Shown piece by piece: positions 17,906 through 26,112 of a stretch of 64,000 bases of DNA (its first letter is position 1; every line of letters begins with the position of its first letter). The notes under the pieces were generated by a model. It was not told the origin of the DNA. It worked only from the letters and a program-made list of their open reading frames with translations, and did no database searches. The translations under genes and the position numbers were made by a program. The DNA is from an uncultured Bacilli bacterium (GTDB taxonomy: Bacteria; Bacillota_I; Bacilli_A; RF39; UBA660), in assembly GCA_934102355.1 (NCBI GenBank), contig CAKOSO010000002.1, forward strand, positions 140,830 to 204,829. Reading direction: 5' to 3'.

Positions 17906-19297
17906 ATGTTATTTACTAGTATAGCATTTTTGTATTATTTTTTACCTTTAACGATTATAGTTTATTTTATTGTTCCTAAGAAATGTAAAAATTTTATTTT
18001 ATTAACTGCTTCTTTGTTATTTTATTTTTATGGTGAACCTAAATATATATTTTTAATGATTTTAGAAATAGTTGTTGCGTATGTTGGATCTTTACTTATT
18101 GAAAAATATAATAGTAAAAATATTTTAATTTGTACTCTGTTTGTTCATATTTTTTTACTTTTTATATTTAAATATGTGAATTTTCTATTATTAAATATTA
18201 ATAATTTTTTTGGAGCGGATATTAAGTTTATAAATATTGCGTTGCCGATTGGGATATCATTTTATACTTTTCAGATAATTAGTTATGTTGTTGATGTTTA
18301 CAGGAAAAAAGTGAAGGCACAACATAATATAATAAAACTGGCAACTTATGTTTCTTTGTTTCCACAACTTATTGCAGGGCCTATTGTTAGATATGAAACT
18401 ATAGAAAAAGAATTAGATGACAGGAGTACTTCTTTTTATGATTTTGCTTATGGAATTAGAAGATTTGTTGTTGGATTTGCAAAAAAAATTTTAATAGCTA
18501 ATGTTTTGGGTGAATTATGTTCAAAATTTGGTTTGATTGGTGAAAGAAGTGTTTTATTTTATTGGTTATTTGCGATTGGTTATATGTTACAAATATATTT
18601 TGATTTTTCTGCATATTCTGACATGGCTATAGGTCTTGGTAGGATATTTGGATTTCATTTTTTAGAAAATTTTAATTATCCATATATTTCAACTAGTATT
18701 ACTGAATTTTGGAGAAGGTGGCACATTTCTTTAGGTTCGTGGTTTAAAGATTATGTATATATTCCACTTGGTGGTAGCAGAAAAGGTAAATGGAAATTAA
18801 TTAGAAATTTATTAATAGTTTGGTTATTAACGGGAATTTGGCATGGTGCTAGTTGGAACTTCGTATTATGGGGGATAATATTTGGAATATTGTTGATTTT
18901 AGAAAAATTATGGTATGGTAAATATCTTGAAAAATTACCTAAATTTTTAAGAAGTTTTTATGTTTTGTTTGTGGTTATGATTAGTTTTATAATATTTAGT
19001 TCATCCTCTTTAAAAGTAGCATGGAACAATGTTATTGGTTTGTTTGGATTCAATGGTGAATTGTTTGTTAATAAATATACTATTTATTGCTTTAAGTCTT
19101 ATTTTATTGTTCTTGCTGTTTCATTTATTGCTGCAACTCCAGTTATGAAAAACATTGTTAGCAAATTAAGAAAAAATAGTTTTATTAATAAGTGTATAAA
19201 CTTTTTGGAACCTATTTTTATAGTTATATTATTGATATTGTGTACTGCTTGTTTAATTGATAATTCATATAATCCATTTTTATATTTTAGGTTTTAG
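17906..19297 (+). CDS. MBOAT family O-acyltransferase (AlgI/DltB-like)
   Basis: 463 residues with about ten to twelve membrane helices. The AlgI-type signature is complete: FSAYSDMAIGLGRIFGF, FWRRWHISLGSWFKDYVYIPLGG, and the catalytic His in LLTGIWHGASWNFVLWG. It moves acetyl groups across the membrane for O-acetylation of an extracellular polymer. The next gene (9 bp away) encodes the matching DHHW-type partner. RBS AAGGAGGATG. The polymer could be an exopolysaccharide or a wall polymer; this cannot be told from sequence. Confidence 0.92.
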   Translation: MLFTSIAFLYYFLPLTIIVYFIVPKKCKNFILLTASLLFYFYGEPKYIFLMILEIVVAYVGSLLIEKYNSKNILICTLFVHIFLLFIFKYVNFLLLNINNFFGADIKFINIALPIGISFYTFQIISYVVDVYRKKVKAQHNIIKLATYVSLFPQLIAGPIVRYETIEKELDDRSTSFYDFAYGIRRFVVGFAKKILIANVLGELCSKFGLIGERSVLFYWLFAIGYMLQIYFDFSAYSDMAIGLGRIFGFHFLENFNYPYISTSITEFWRRWHISLGSWFKDYVYIPLGGSRKGKWKLIRNLLIVWLLTGIWHGASWNFVLWGIIFGILLILEKLWYGKYLEKLPKFLRSFYVLFVVMISFIIFSSSSLKVAWNNVIGLFGFNGELFVNKYTIYCFKSYFIVLAVSFIAATPVMKNIVSKLRKNSFINKCINFLEPIFIVILLILCTACLIDNSYNPFLYFRF

Positions 19298-19306
19298 GAG
19301 GAAAAT

Positions 19307-20383
19307 ATGAGTGATAAAATTAAAAATATTTTTATTTCTGTAGTATTTTTATTGTTTTTGTTTATGTTTTTATTAATTAATTTATTAAGTGGAGACAAAG
19401 AAATTTCAATATCAGAGCGAAGGAAACTTCAGCAATTTCCTAAAATTACTATGAATAATTTATTTAATGGGACTTTTTTTAAAGATTTAGATAGTTATGT
19501 TGCTGATCAATTTGTCGCTAGAGATATATTCAGAAAGATTAAGATTAAATTAGATTTGAGTATGAAAAAAAATTATAATAATTTGTATAATTATGATGAT
19601 TTTATAATAAAACAAGAATTTCCTTTAAATAAGGAATCGGTGATTAATTTAGCTAATAGAATGAGTTTGTTAAAAAGTAACTATTTTAGAGATAACAACG
19701 TTTATTTTACTATAGTTCCAGATAAAAATTATTTTGTTGATGATGGTAATTTAAGAATTGATTATAATGAGCTTGAAAATATTATGAAGGAAAAACTTGT
19801 GGATTTTAATTATATTGATATTTTTGACTTATTGGAATTGGAGGATTATTATAAAACTGATAGTCATTGGAAACAAGAAAATATTGTGCCTGTTGCTAAA
19901 AGAATTGCTAATCGTATGAATTCTGATATAAATGAAAACTATACTGTGAAGGAAGTAACTACTTTTAAAGGTGTTTATTCTGGTCAAATGTCTATAAATA
20001 ATAAAATTGATACAATCAAGATTTTAACTAATGACATTATTGACACGAGTGTGGTTTATAATTATGAAAATGGCAAAAAATCAGCAGTATACGATTTAAA
20101 TAAGCTTTCTTCATTTGATAAATACGATATATATTTATCAGGAGCTGTTCCGATTATTGATATTATAACTAATAATTCAGAAGGCAAACAACTTGTTGTT
20201 TTTAGGGATTCATATGGGAGTTGTTTAATTCCTCTTTTGCTTGAAAAATATAGTAAAATAACCGTTATTGATACAAGATATGTTTCTTCTAAAATATTAG
20301 GTAATTATGTTGATTTTGAAAATAAAGATATACTTTTTATTTATGGTGTTTTAACTATAAATAATAGTTATTCTATAAAGTAG
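19307..20383 (+). CDS. DHHW/AlgX-like SGNH-fold acetylation partner
   Basis: 358 residues with an N-terminal membrane anchor (7-27). The outer domain begins with SERRKLQQFP and NGTFFKDLDSYVADQFVARD, shows TIVPDKNYFV, the catalytic-type TDSHWKQENI (DSHW in place of DHHW, about residue 185) and the nucleophile motif VVFRDSYGSCLIPLL. This is the DHHW/AlgJ-AlgX SGNH-like family that works with MBOAT proteins in polymer O-acetylation. RBS AGGAGG, 9 bp after the MBOAT gene. Confidence 0.85.
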   Translation: MSDKIKNIFISVVFLLFLFMFLLINLLSGDKEISISERRKLQQFPKITMNNLFNGTFFKDLDSYVADQFVARDIFRKIKIKLDLSMKKNYNNLYNYDDFIIKQEFPLNKESVINLANRMSLLKSNYFRDNNVYFTIVPDKNYFVDDGNLRIDYNELENIMKEKLVDFNYIDIFDLLELEDYYKTDSHWKQENIVPVAKRIANRMNSDINENYTVKEVTTFKGVYSGQMSINNKIDTIKILTNDIIDTSVVYNYENGKKSAVYDLNKLSSFDKYDIYLSGAVPIIDIITNNSEGKQLVVFRDSYGSCLIPLLLEKYSKITVIDTRYVSSKILGNYVDFENKDILFIYGVLTINNSYSIK

Positions 20384-20393
20384 AGGAGGATAT

Positions 20394-21059
20394 ATGAAAA
20401 AAGGTAAAATAATTGTTATTGAAGGTTCATGTGATGGTGTTGGTAAAAGTACTCAATATAATATGTTTTATGAACATTTAATTAAAGACGGTTTAAGTGT
20501 TTTTTGTCACAAGTTTCCATCATATAATACTAATCAAGGTAAGCTTGTAGAAATGTATTTAAATGGTGAATTTGGCGATGTTAAAGATCTATCTCCATAT
20601 TTTGTTAATAGTTTATTTGCAATAGATAGGGCAGTGACTTGGAATTTTGATCTTAAAAGTAAGTATGATAATGGATCTATTATTTTAGCTGATAGATATA
20701 CAACTTCTAGTATTATTTATCAGTCTGCTCTAATTGAAGATATTGATGAAAGGAAAAAGTTTATAGATTATATTTGTGACTTTGAGTACAATAAACTTGG
20801 TATAAGAAAACCAGATAATGTTATATTTTTATATATGCCATTTGAACTTGCTACTGAGTTAAGAAAAAAGAGAGTAAGTAATGATGGAATCAGTAATGAT
20901 ATTCATGAAAAAGATCTTGCTTTTATGAAGAAGGTTTATGATAATGCGATGTTTGTTGCAGATTATCTTTCTTGGACTAAGGTTTTGTGTAGTGAAAATG
21001 GTAAAATGAAAACTAAGGAAGCTATTCATGATGAGATATATAATTTATTGATAAAATAA
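20394..21059 (+). CDS. tmk: Thymidylate kinase
   Basis: 221 residues. dTMP to dTDP kinase. The N-terminal P-loop is IVIEGSCDGVGKSTQ, one residue longer between the first Gly and GK than the classic GxDGxGKST. HKFPSY, ADRYTTSSIIYQSAL (DRY motif) and a LID-like RKKRVSND are present. This subgroup, with MYLNGEFG after the first helix, is frequent in Clostridia-like genomes. RBS GAGGAGG, 10 bp after the DHHW gene. Assigned from the family pattern; a related deoxynucleoside kinase role is possible. Confidence 0.85.
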   Translation: MKKGKIIVIEGSCDGVGKSTQYNMFYEHLIKDGLSVFCHKFPSYNTNQGKLVEMYLNGEFGDVKDLSPYFVNSLFAIDRAVTWNFDLKSKYDNGSIILADRYTTSSIIYQSALIEDIDERKKFIDYICDFEYNKLGIRKPDNVIFLYMPFELATELRKKRVSNDGISNDIHEKDLAFMKKVYDNAMFVADYLSWTKVLCSENGKMKTKEAIHDEIYNLLIK

Positions 21060-21165
21060 GTATTATTAGTGAATATGTTGAAGAATATGTGAAAAAAGTT
21101 AAAAAAATATTTATAGTCAGATTTATTTCAGATTTTTTTTATAGTATAATTTAATTGGTGATTAT

Positions 21166-21534
21166 ATGAGTACATTAGATATTACGATGGAGAAAAATTT
21201 AAAAATTAAACTTCCTGATAGTGTTAATTTCGATAAATCTTCTAAAGCTATTATGATTTGTGATAGTGATTTTATTTGTTGTTTTAGTGAAGATGGTTTT
21301 GACTCTTTTATACAAAAAGAATTTACTAGTGATATTGATTCTTCTATTTATAAAAGTGATGAATATCTTCGTATCGTTGGGAATTCTTGTGAAACTGTTA
21401 TTAATGAGAATAAAGAACTTGTTATTCCTAATGAGGTTATTGATAGATATGAATTAGAAGATCGTGATGCTAGTGCTTCATTTTATCCAGATTATGTTTT
21501 TATTGATGTTAGTTCTAGAAAACGTGAAAAATAA
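21166..21534 (+). CDS. Small protein, possibly MraZ/AbrB-fold
   Basis: 122 residues, no membrane segment. Two halves each contain a pattern like that of MraZ: KIKLPDSVNFDKSSKAIMICDSDFICCF, then LRIVGNSCETVINENKELVIPNEVIDRYEL. In MraZ the corresponding parts read as repeated IP-containing swapped-hairpin motifs. Similarity is weak, and the DxxxR signature is absent, so this is only a guess at a fold. A TATAAT (21145-21150) and a GGTGAT Shine-Dalgarno lie upstream. It sits alone before the infC leader. Not firmly recognised. Confidence 0.45.
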   Translation: MSTLDITMEKNLKIKLPDSVNFDKSSKAIMICDSDFICCFSEDGFDSFIQKEFTSDIDSSIYKSDEYLRIVGNSCETVINENKELVIPNEVIDRYELEDRDASASFYPDYVFIDVSSRKREK

Positions 21535-21544
21535 TATATTTTTA

Positions 21545-21573
21545 TTGACAATTAGTAATTTTTTATATATAAT
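21545..21573 (+). promoter_or_regulatory. Promoter of infC-rpmI-rplT
   Basis: Consensus TTGACA (21545-21550), 17-bp spacer, TATAAT (21568-21573). Confidence 0.8.
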
Positions 21574-21579
21574 CTTAGT

Positions 21580-21710
21580 TGTTAAAAAGGAAAGAGATGT
21601 ATTATATCCACCTGATAGTGTGTAACTGTAGGTTAAAGGCCAATTTTTATGTTTATGGTTAGGGTAGAGTGCGTTTCGTACTCTTTTTATATTTTATGGA
21701 GGTGTTTTGT
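21580..21710 (+). promoter_or_regulatory. L20-type leader of infC operon with attenuator
   Basis: About 130 nt of untranslated RNA lie between the promoter and infC. In Firmicutes this leader binds L20 to shut off infC-rpmI-rplT. Here it ends with a terminator hairpin just before the infC RBS, as expected for control by premature termination. The assignment rests on position, promoter and terminator; I did not fold the full leader. Confidence 0.65.
21667..21688 (+). terminator. Attenuator hairpin upstream of infC
   Basis: GAGTGCG (21667-21673), loop TTT, CGTACTC (21677-21683) with one G-U pair, followed by TTTTT. Confidence 0.75.
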
Positions 21711-22241
21711 ATAGCAAATAATAGTAATGATTTGTTCTGTAATGAACAAATTAAGGTCAGTCCAGTTTTAGTTATTGGTCCAAATGGTGAGCAATTAGGT
21801 GTTAAACCTATTAATGATGCTTTAGTAGTTGCAAGTTATGCTGGTTTGGATTTGGTATTAATAAGCCCAAATGCAAATCCTGCAGTATGTAAAATAATGG
21901 ATTATAACAAATTTAAGTATGAGAAAGCAAAAAAACAAAAAGAAGCAAGGAAAAAACAACAAGCAAATGCTGTTGAACTTAAGGAATATCGTTTATCTCC
22001 TGTCATTGATGTTGGAGACTTTGATACTAAAGTTAGAAATGCTTCTAAATATTTAGAAAAAGGTCATAAGGTAAAACTATCAATAAGATTTAAAGGTAGA
22101 CAAATGGTTCATACTGAAATTGGTGAAGAAGTTATGAATAAATTTGCTGATCGTGTAAAGGATATAGCTTTAGTTGAACAAAAGGCTAAATTGGATGGAA
22201 GAAATATGACTATGATGCTTGCACCAAACAAAGAAAAATAG
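21711..22241 (+). CDS. infC: Translation initiation factor IF-3, apparent AUA start
   Basis: 176 residues if it starts at ATA 21711. GGAGGTG (21698-21704) is placed correctly for this codon, and the resulting N-terminus aligns with the short N-terminus of other IF-3 proteins before [20 protein letters not shown]. The upstream in-frame ATG (21696) and GTG (21702) lie within the Shine-Dalgarno itself. infC commonly uses non-AUG starts (AUU) for autoregulation, so AUA fits. Family motifs: [49 protein letters not shown]. First gene of the infC-rpmI-rplT operon. Confidence 0.93.
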   Translation: MANNSNDLFCNEQIKVSPVLVIGPNGEQLGVKPINDALVVASYAGLDLVLISPNANPAVCKIMDYNKFKYEKAKKQKEARKKQQANAVELKEYRLSPVIDVGDFDTKVRNASKYLEKGHKVKLSIRFKGRQMVHTEIGEEVMNKFADRVKDIALVEQKAKLDGRNMTMMLAPNKEK

Positions 22242-22252
22242 GAGGGATTATT

Positions 22253-22450
22253 ATGGCTAAGAAATATAAATTAAAGCCACATAAAGCTACAAAGAAAGTT
22301 TTAAACATAAGACAAAGCGGTAGTATTACTAAGCTAGTTGCTGGTAATAATCACCAAACTGGTAAGAAAAGTGCTGCTCAATCAAGAAGAGCAGGATCTA
22401 AATCTGAATTTAGTAAAGCAGATTACAATAGGTTAAAGAATGTATTATAG
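22253..22450 (+). CDS. rpmI: Ribosomal protein L35
   Basis: 65 residues, basic, with KPHKATKKVLNIRQSGSITK and HQTGKKSAAQSRRAGSKSEF. Large-subunit protein. RBS AGGAGGG; 11 bp after infC and 10 bp before rplT. Confidence 0.96.
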   Translation: MAKKYKLKPHKATKKVLNIRQSGSITKLVAGNNHQTGKKSAAQSRRAGSKSEFSKADYNRLKNVL

Positions 22451-22460
22451 GAGGTAGATT

Positions 22461-22904
22461 ATGACAAGAGTTAAGAATAGTGTTGCAACACGTGCAAGAC
22501 GTAAAAAAGTATTAAAAAGAGCTTCTGGTTACTTTGGAAGTAAACATAGACTTTATAAAACTGCTAATGAACAAGTAATGCATTCTGAAAAATATGCATT
22601 TAGAGATCGTAAACAAACTAAGAGAAACTTTAGAAAATTATGGATTACAAGAATTAATGCAGAATGTAGAGTAAATGATATTAGTTATTCTAAATTCATT
22701 AATGGATTAACTAAAGCAGGAATTGAAATTAACAGAAAAATGTTATCAGAACTTGCTATTTCTGATCCAAAAGCTTTTGCTGAATTAGTTCAAATTGCTA
22801 AAACTGGTAAAATTAAAGAAGCAAAAAAAGCTGTAAGTGCTGATTCAAAAACTACTAAGGCAGCACCTAAAACAACTAAAAAAGTAGTTAAAGAAGAAAA
22901 ATAA
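22461..22904 (+). CDS. rplT: Ribosomal protein L20 with extra lysine-rich tail
   Basis: 147 residues; the family is about 118. The core is complete: [59 protein letters not shown] and [21 protein letters not shown]. Residues 119-147 form an added Lys/Ala/Thr tail ([19 protein letters not shown]). L20 assembles 23S rRNA and in Firmicutes represses its own operon through the infC leader. RBS AGGAGG. Confidence 0.96.
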   Translation: MTRVKNSVATRARRKKVLKRASGYFGSKHRLYKTANEQVMHSEKYAFRDRKQTKRNFRKLWITRINAECRVNDISYSKFINGLTKAGIEINRKMLSELAISDPKAFAELVQIAKTGKIKEAKKAVSADSKTTKAAPKTTKKVVKEEK

Positions 22905-22992
22905 AACATATCAATGGATTTTAATATCTAGTGCCTTAATGGTGATATTATTTTGAATTTGATAGAAGATAAAAACGAAGGAGAGATTAAGT
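22905..22992 (+). promoter_or_regulatory. Intergenic leader before rpsB
   Basis: 88 bp between rplT and rpsB with an inverted repeat TAATATC (22922-22928) / GATATTA (22944-22950) followed by TTTTG, which could be a weak terminator or an S2-type leader structure. No clear promoter seen. The rpsB RBS AAGGAGAG is at 22978-22985. Confidence 0.35.
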
Positions 22993-23919
22993 ATGACAGT
23001 AGTGTCAATGAATTATTTATTAGAAGCAGGAGTTCATTTTGGTCATCAAAAGAAAAGATGGAATCCTAAGATGAAGGAGTATATTTATACTTCTAGAGAT
23101 GATATACATATTATCGATTTACAAAAAACATCTGCATGTATAGAACAAGCTTATGCTAAACTTGCAGAATTAGCAGAAAATGGTGGAACATTCTTATTTG
23201 TAGGAACAAAAAAACAAGCTAATGAAGCTATGGAAGAAGCTGCTAAAAGAACTGATATGTTCTATGTTACTCAAAGATGGTTAGGTGGAACATTAACTAA
23301 CTTTAGAACAATAAGAAATAGAATTAAAAGACTTGATGAAATAGAAAAGATGGAAGAAGATGGAACTTTAAGTTTACTTCCTAAAAAAGAAGCTTTTAAG
23401 ATTAAAAAAGAATATGATAAATTAAATGCTAACTTATGTGGTATTAGAAATATGCAAAAGTTACCAAGTGCAATTATCATAGTTGATCCTAGAGTTGAAG
23501 AAACTGCTATAAAAGAAGCAAGAAAATTACATATTCCAGTTATTGGATTAGTAGATACTAATTGCGATCCAGATATGGTTGATTATGTTATTCCTGCTAA
23601 TGATGATGCTGTAAGAGCTGTAAAACTTGTTGTAAATGTTTTAGCTAATGCAATTGCTTCAGTTAATGGAAAAGAAGTTTTAAATTTTGTTACTGAGGAA
23701 GATAAATCAAAAGAAAATAAAGAAGCAAAAGAAGAACCTAAAAAAGTTAAAGAAGTAAAAGAAGAAGTTAAAGCAGAAGAAGTTAAGGAAGAAGTAAAAG
23801 AAGAAAAAGTAGATCTTGATTCTATGACTTTAGCTGAATTAAAAGCTTTGGCAAAAGATAAAGGTATTAAAGGATACAGTACAATGAAAAAAGCAGATTT
23901 AGTTTCTGCATTAAAATAA
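22993..23919 (+). CDS. rpsB: Ribosomal protein S2 with C-terminal Rho-N/SAP-like extension
   Basis: 308 residues against about 230-250 in most bacteria. Core motifs: [59 protein letters not shown], and [24 protein letters not shown]. After residue 232 comes a Lys/Glu-rich linker, and then [21 protein letters not shown]...[12 protein letters not shown], a small helix-extended-helix module like the Rho N-terminal or SAP domain that often binds nucleic acid. RBS AAGGAGAG. First gene of an rpsB-tsf-lipoprotein-frr run. Confidence 0.95.
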   Translation: MTVVSMNYLLEAGVHFGHQKKRWNPKMKEYIYTSRDDIHIIDLQKTSACIEQAYAKLAELAENGGTFLFVGTKKQANEAMEEAAKRTDMFYVTQRWLGGTLTNFRTIRNRIKRLDEIEKMEEDGTLSLLPKKEAFKIKKEYDKLNANLCGIRNMQKLPSAIIIVDPRVEETAIKEARKLHIPVIGLVDTNCDPDMVDYVIPANDDAVRAVKLVVNVLANAIASVNGKEVLNFVTEEDKSKENKEAKEEPKKVKEVKEEVKAEEVKEEVKEEKVDLDSMTLAELKALAKDKGIKGYSTMKKADLVSALK

Positions 23920-23932
23920 TAGGAGGATTTAT

Positions 23933-24808
23933 ATGTTTAGTGCAAACGATGTTAAATCATTAAGAGATAAAACTGGTGCTGGAATGATGGATTGTAAAAA
24001 AGCTTTACAAGAGTCAAATGGAAATATGGAAGATGCTATTACATGGTTAAGAGAAAAGGGTATTTCTAAGGCTCAAAAGAAAGAATCTAGAATTGCTGCT
24101 GAGGGTTTAAGTTATGCTTTTAGTGATGGAAATAAAGCTATTATTTTAGAAGTTAACTGTGAAACTGATTTCGTTGCTAGAAATGAAGAATTTAAAACTT
24201 TAGTTTCTAATATTGCTAGCGCACTGTTAAATAGTGATGTTAAAACTATGGAAGAAGCAAATGATGTTTCTCTTGAAGATGGAACTACTATTTCTCAAGC
24301 TGTTGTTAATTTCACTGCAAAAATTGGTGAAAAGATAAGCTTTAGAAGATTTGAAAAAGTTTCTAAAGAAGATGGTCAAGTATTTGGCATTTATTCTCAT
24401 TTAGGTGGAAAAATTACTACTTTAGTTACTCTAAATGGTGATAATGCTGATGTTGCTAGAGATGTTGCTATGCATGTTGCTGCAATGAGACCTTTATGTA
24501 TTTCTTCTGATGAAGTTCCAACTGATACTTTAGAAAAAGAAAAAGCAATCTATAAAGAACAAGCTATTAATGAAGGTAAACCTGAAGACATAGCTGAAAA
24601 AATGGTTCTTGGTAGAATTAAGAAATATTACAAAGAAGTATGTTTAAATGATCAAGAATTCATTAAAGATACAAGTGTAACTGTTTCTCAATATGCTAAA
24701 AATAATAATTGTTCTATCGTAGGAATGATTAGGTATGAAGTTGGCGAAGGAATGGAAAAGAGAAATGATAACTTTGCTGAAGAAGTAAAAAATCAAATTA
24801 ATGGATAG
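23933..24808 (+). CDS. tsf: Elongation factor Ts
   Basis: 291 residues. Guanine nucleotide exchange factor for EF-Tu. Opens with VKSLRDKTGAGMMDCKKAL (UBA-like domain) and contains the TDFVARNEEF motif that contacts EF-Tu, HVAAMRPLCIS and the C-terminal DTSVTVSQYAK. RBS AGGAGG, 13 bp after rpsB, as in most bacteria. Confidence 0.97.
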   Translation: MFSANDVKSLRDKTGAGMMDCKKALQESNGNMEDAITWLREKGISKAQKKESRIAAEGLSYAFSDGNKAIILEVNCETDFVARNEEFKTLVSNIASALLNSDVKTMEEANDVSLEDGTTISQAVVNFTAKIGEKISFRRFEKVSKEDGQVFGIYSHLGGKITTLVTLNGDNADVARDVAMHVAAMRPLCISSDEVPTDTLEKEKAIYKEQAINEGKPEDIAEKMVLGRIKKYYKEVCLNDQEFIKDTSVTVSQYAKNNNCSIVGMIRYEVGEGMEKRNDNFAEEVKNQING

Positions 24809-24817
24809 GAAAATTAT

Positions 24818-25456
24818 ATGAAGAAGTATATTATAATTTTAATATCCTTTTTTCTTTTATTAACTGGATGTTCAAATAATAACTTACCTCAAATCGAAAA
24901 AGAAAATAAGATTACTGATGGTATAACATTTAAGACAGAATATGAAAAAGAAAATAGTATTTCTTTATATGACTTATCTATAAATAAAGAAAATCCATTT
25001 AAATATATTAATAAAGATAATATAGATTCAGTTTTTTCTAATGATTCAATTATTTACATTGGTAGTTATAATGATTTATGTAGTAGATTATTGGTTGATC
25101 AGTTAATAGTTTTTTCTAAAGAAAATAATATTAAAAATATTTATTATTTCAATCCAAATGCAAATTCTTTTGAATATAAAGTTTTAGAAAAAGAAGTTAC
25201 TAAAACAAAAGAAGAAAGTGATCTTTATAAATCTATGGTATTAAAACTTAATGATTATTTAAGTCCTTATTTTTATGGCTCTTATGAAACATCTGATAAA
25301 AGATTTGATATACCAACTTTGATTATTGTAAAAGATGGTAAAATTGTTAATTATTATAATAATTTTGAATCTTTTGATAATCTTGAGATAAATGCTAATA
25401 ATATTGAAAGAGTAAAAAACGATATTTATAATTTCTTATTATCAATAGAATTATAA
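24818..25456 (+). CDS. Lipoprotein with thioredoxin-like fold, no CxxC
   Basis: 212 residues. Lipoprotein signal peptide with lipobox LLTGC (Cys18). The body, IIYIGSYNDLCSRLLVDQLIVF followed by KNIYYFN and FDIPTLIIVKDGKIVNYYN, follows the thioredoxin beta-alpha-beta order with the cis-Pro loop (IPTLIIVKDGKIV). The redox site, however, has only one Cys (YNDLC) instead of CxxC. It lies 9 bp after tsf, where pyrH is normally found, and before frr. Similar Trx-like proteins without an active site are common lipoproteins in Firmicutes. Role unknown; fold is inferred. Confidence 0.6.
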   Translation: MKKYIIILISFFLLLTGCSNNNLPQIEKENKITDGITFKTEYEKENSISLYDLSINKENPFKYINKDNIDSVFSNDSIIYIGSYNDLCSRLLVDQLIVFSKENNIKNIYYFNPNANSFEYKVLEKEVTKTKEESDLYKSMVLKLNDYLSPYFYGSYETSDKRFDIPTLIIVKDGKIVNYYNNFESFDNLEINANNIERVKNDIYNFLLSIEL

Positions 25457-25511
25457 AATATCTTTTTTTTTATTTAGTCATATTGTATAATATAGGTATG
25501 TGGAGGATCAT

Positions 25512-26057
25512 ATGAATAATAATTATATACTTGTTGCAAAAGAAAAATTTGATAAGGCTTTAAATAATCTTGATGAAAGATTTACTACTATTAGAGCCGG
25601 TAGAGCTAATCCTAGTATGCTAGATGGTGTTTTCGTTTCATATTATGGTGCACCAACTCAACTTAAACAATTAGCTACTATTTCTGTTCCAGAAGCTAGA
25701 CAAATTAGCATTAAACCTTTTGATAGAACTATTTTGGGAGCTATCGAAAAAGCTATATACGAAGCTAATCTTGGAATTACACCAAATAATAATGGGGAAG
25801 TTGTATTTATTACTATTCCACCTTTAACTGAAGAAAGAAGAAGAGATTTAGTTAAACAAGCAAAAGAATATGCTGAAGAAGGTAGAATTGCTGTTAGAAA
25901 TGGCAGAAGAGATATAATCGATATGATTAAAAAGGATGAACTTTCTGAAGATATGGAAAAGGCTTATTTAAAAGATTTGCAAGATTTAGTAGATAAATAT
26001 AATAAACAAGTAGATGAAATGCTTAAAGAAAAAGAAGAAGATTTGATGTCTATTTAA
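25512..26057 (+). CDS. frr: Ribosome recycling factor
   Basis: 181 residues from ATG 25512 after GGAGG; a GTG at 25500 overlaps the Shine-Dalgarno and would add four residues. Characteristic FTTIRAGRANPSMLDGV, YYGAPTQLKQLATISVPEAR, DLGITPNN-like segment, and PPLTEERRRDLVKQAKEYAEE are present. Splits post-termination ribosomes together with EF-G. A TATAAT at 25486-25491 gives it a likely promoter of its own besides the rpsB run. Confidence 0.96.
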   Translation: MNNNYILVAKEKFDKALNNLDERFTTIRAGRANPSMLDGVFVSYYGAPTQLKQLATISVPEARQISIKPFDRTILGAIEKAIYEANLGITPNNNGEVVFITIPPLTEERRRDLVKQAKEYAEEGRIAVRNGRRDIIDMIKKDELSEDMEKAYLKDLQDLVDKYNKQVDEMLKEKEEDLMSI

Positions 26058-26060
26058 TAA

Positions 26061-26087
26061 AAAAGACTAGGTTTTAGTCTTTTTTTT
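26061..26087 (+). terminator. Terminator after frr
   Basis: AAAAGACTA (26061-26069) and TAGTCTTTT (26075-26083) with a 5-nt loop, then T4 more. Strong hairpin with A- and T-tracts. Confidence 0.85.
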
Positions 26088-26112
26088 GTGTTATTATAAT
26101 AGTGGTGAAACT

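Noticed and set aside
21260..21457. Plus-strand frame of 65 codons inside the 21166 gene
   Set aside because: Leu/Ile-rich frame-shifted shadow without an RBS.
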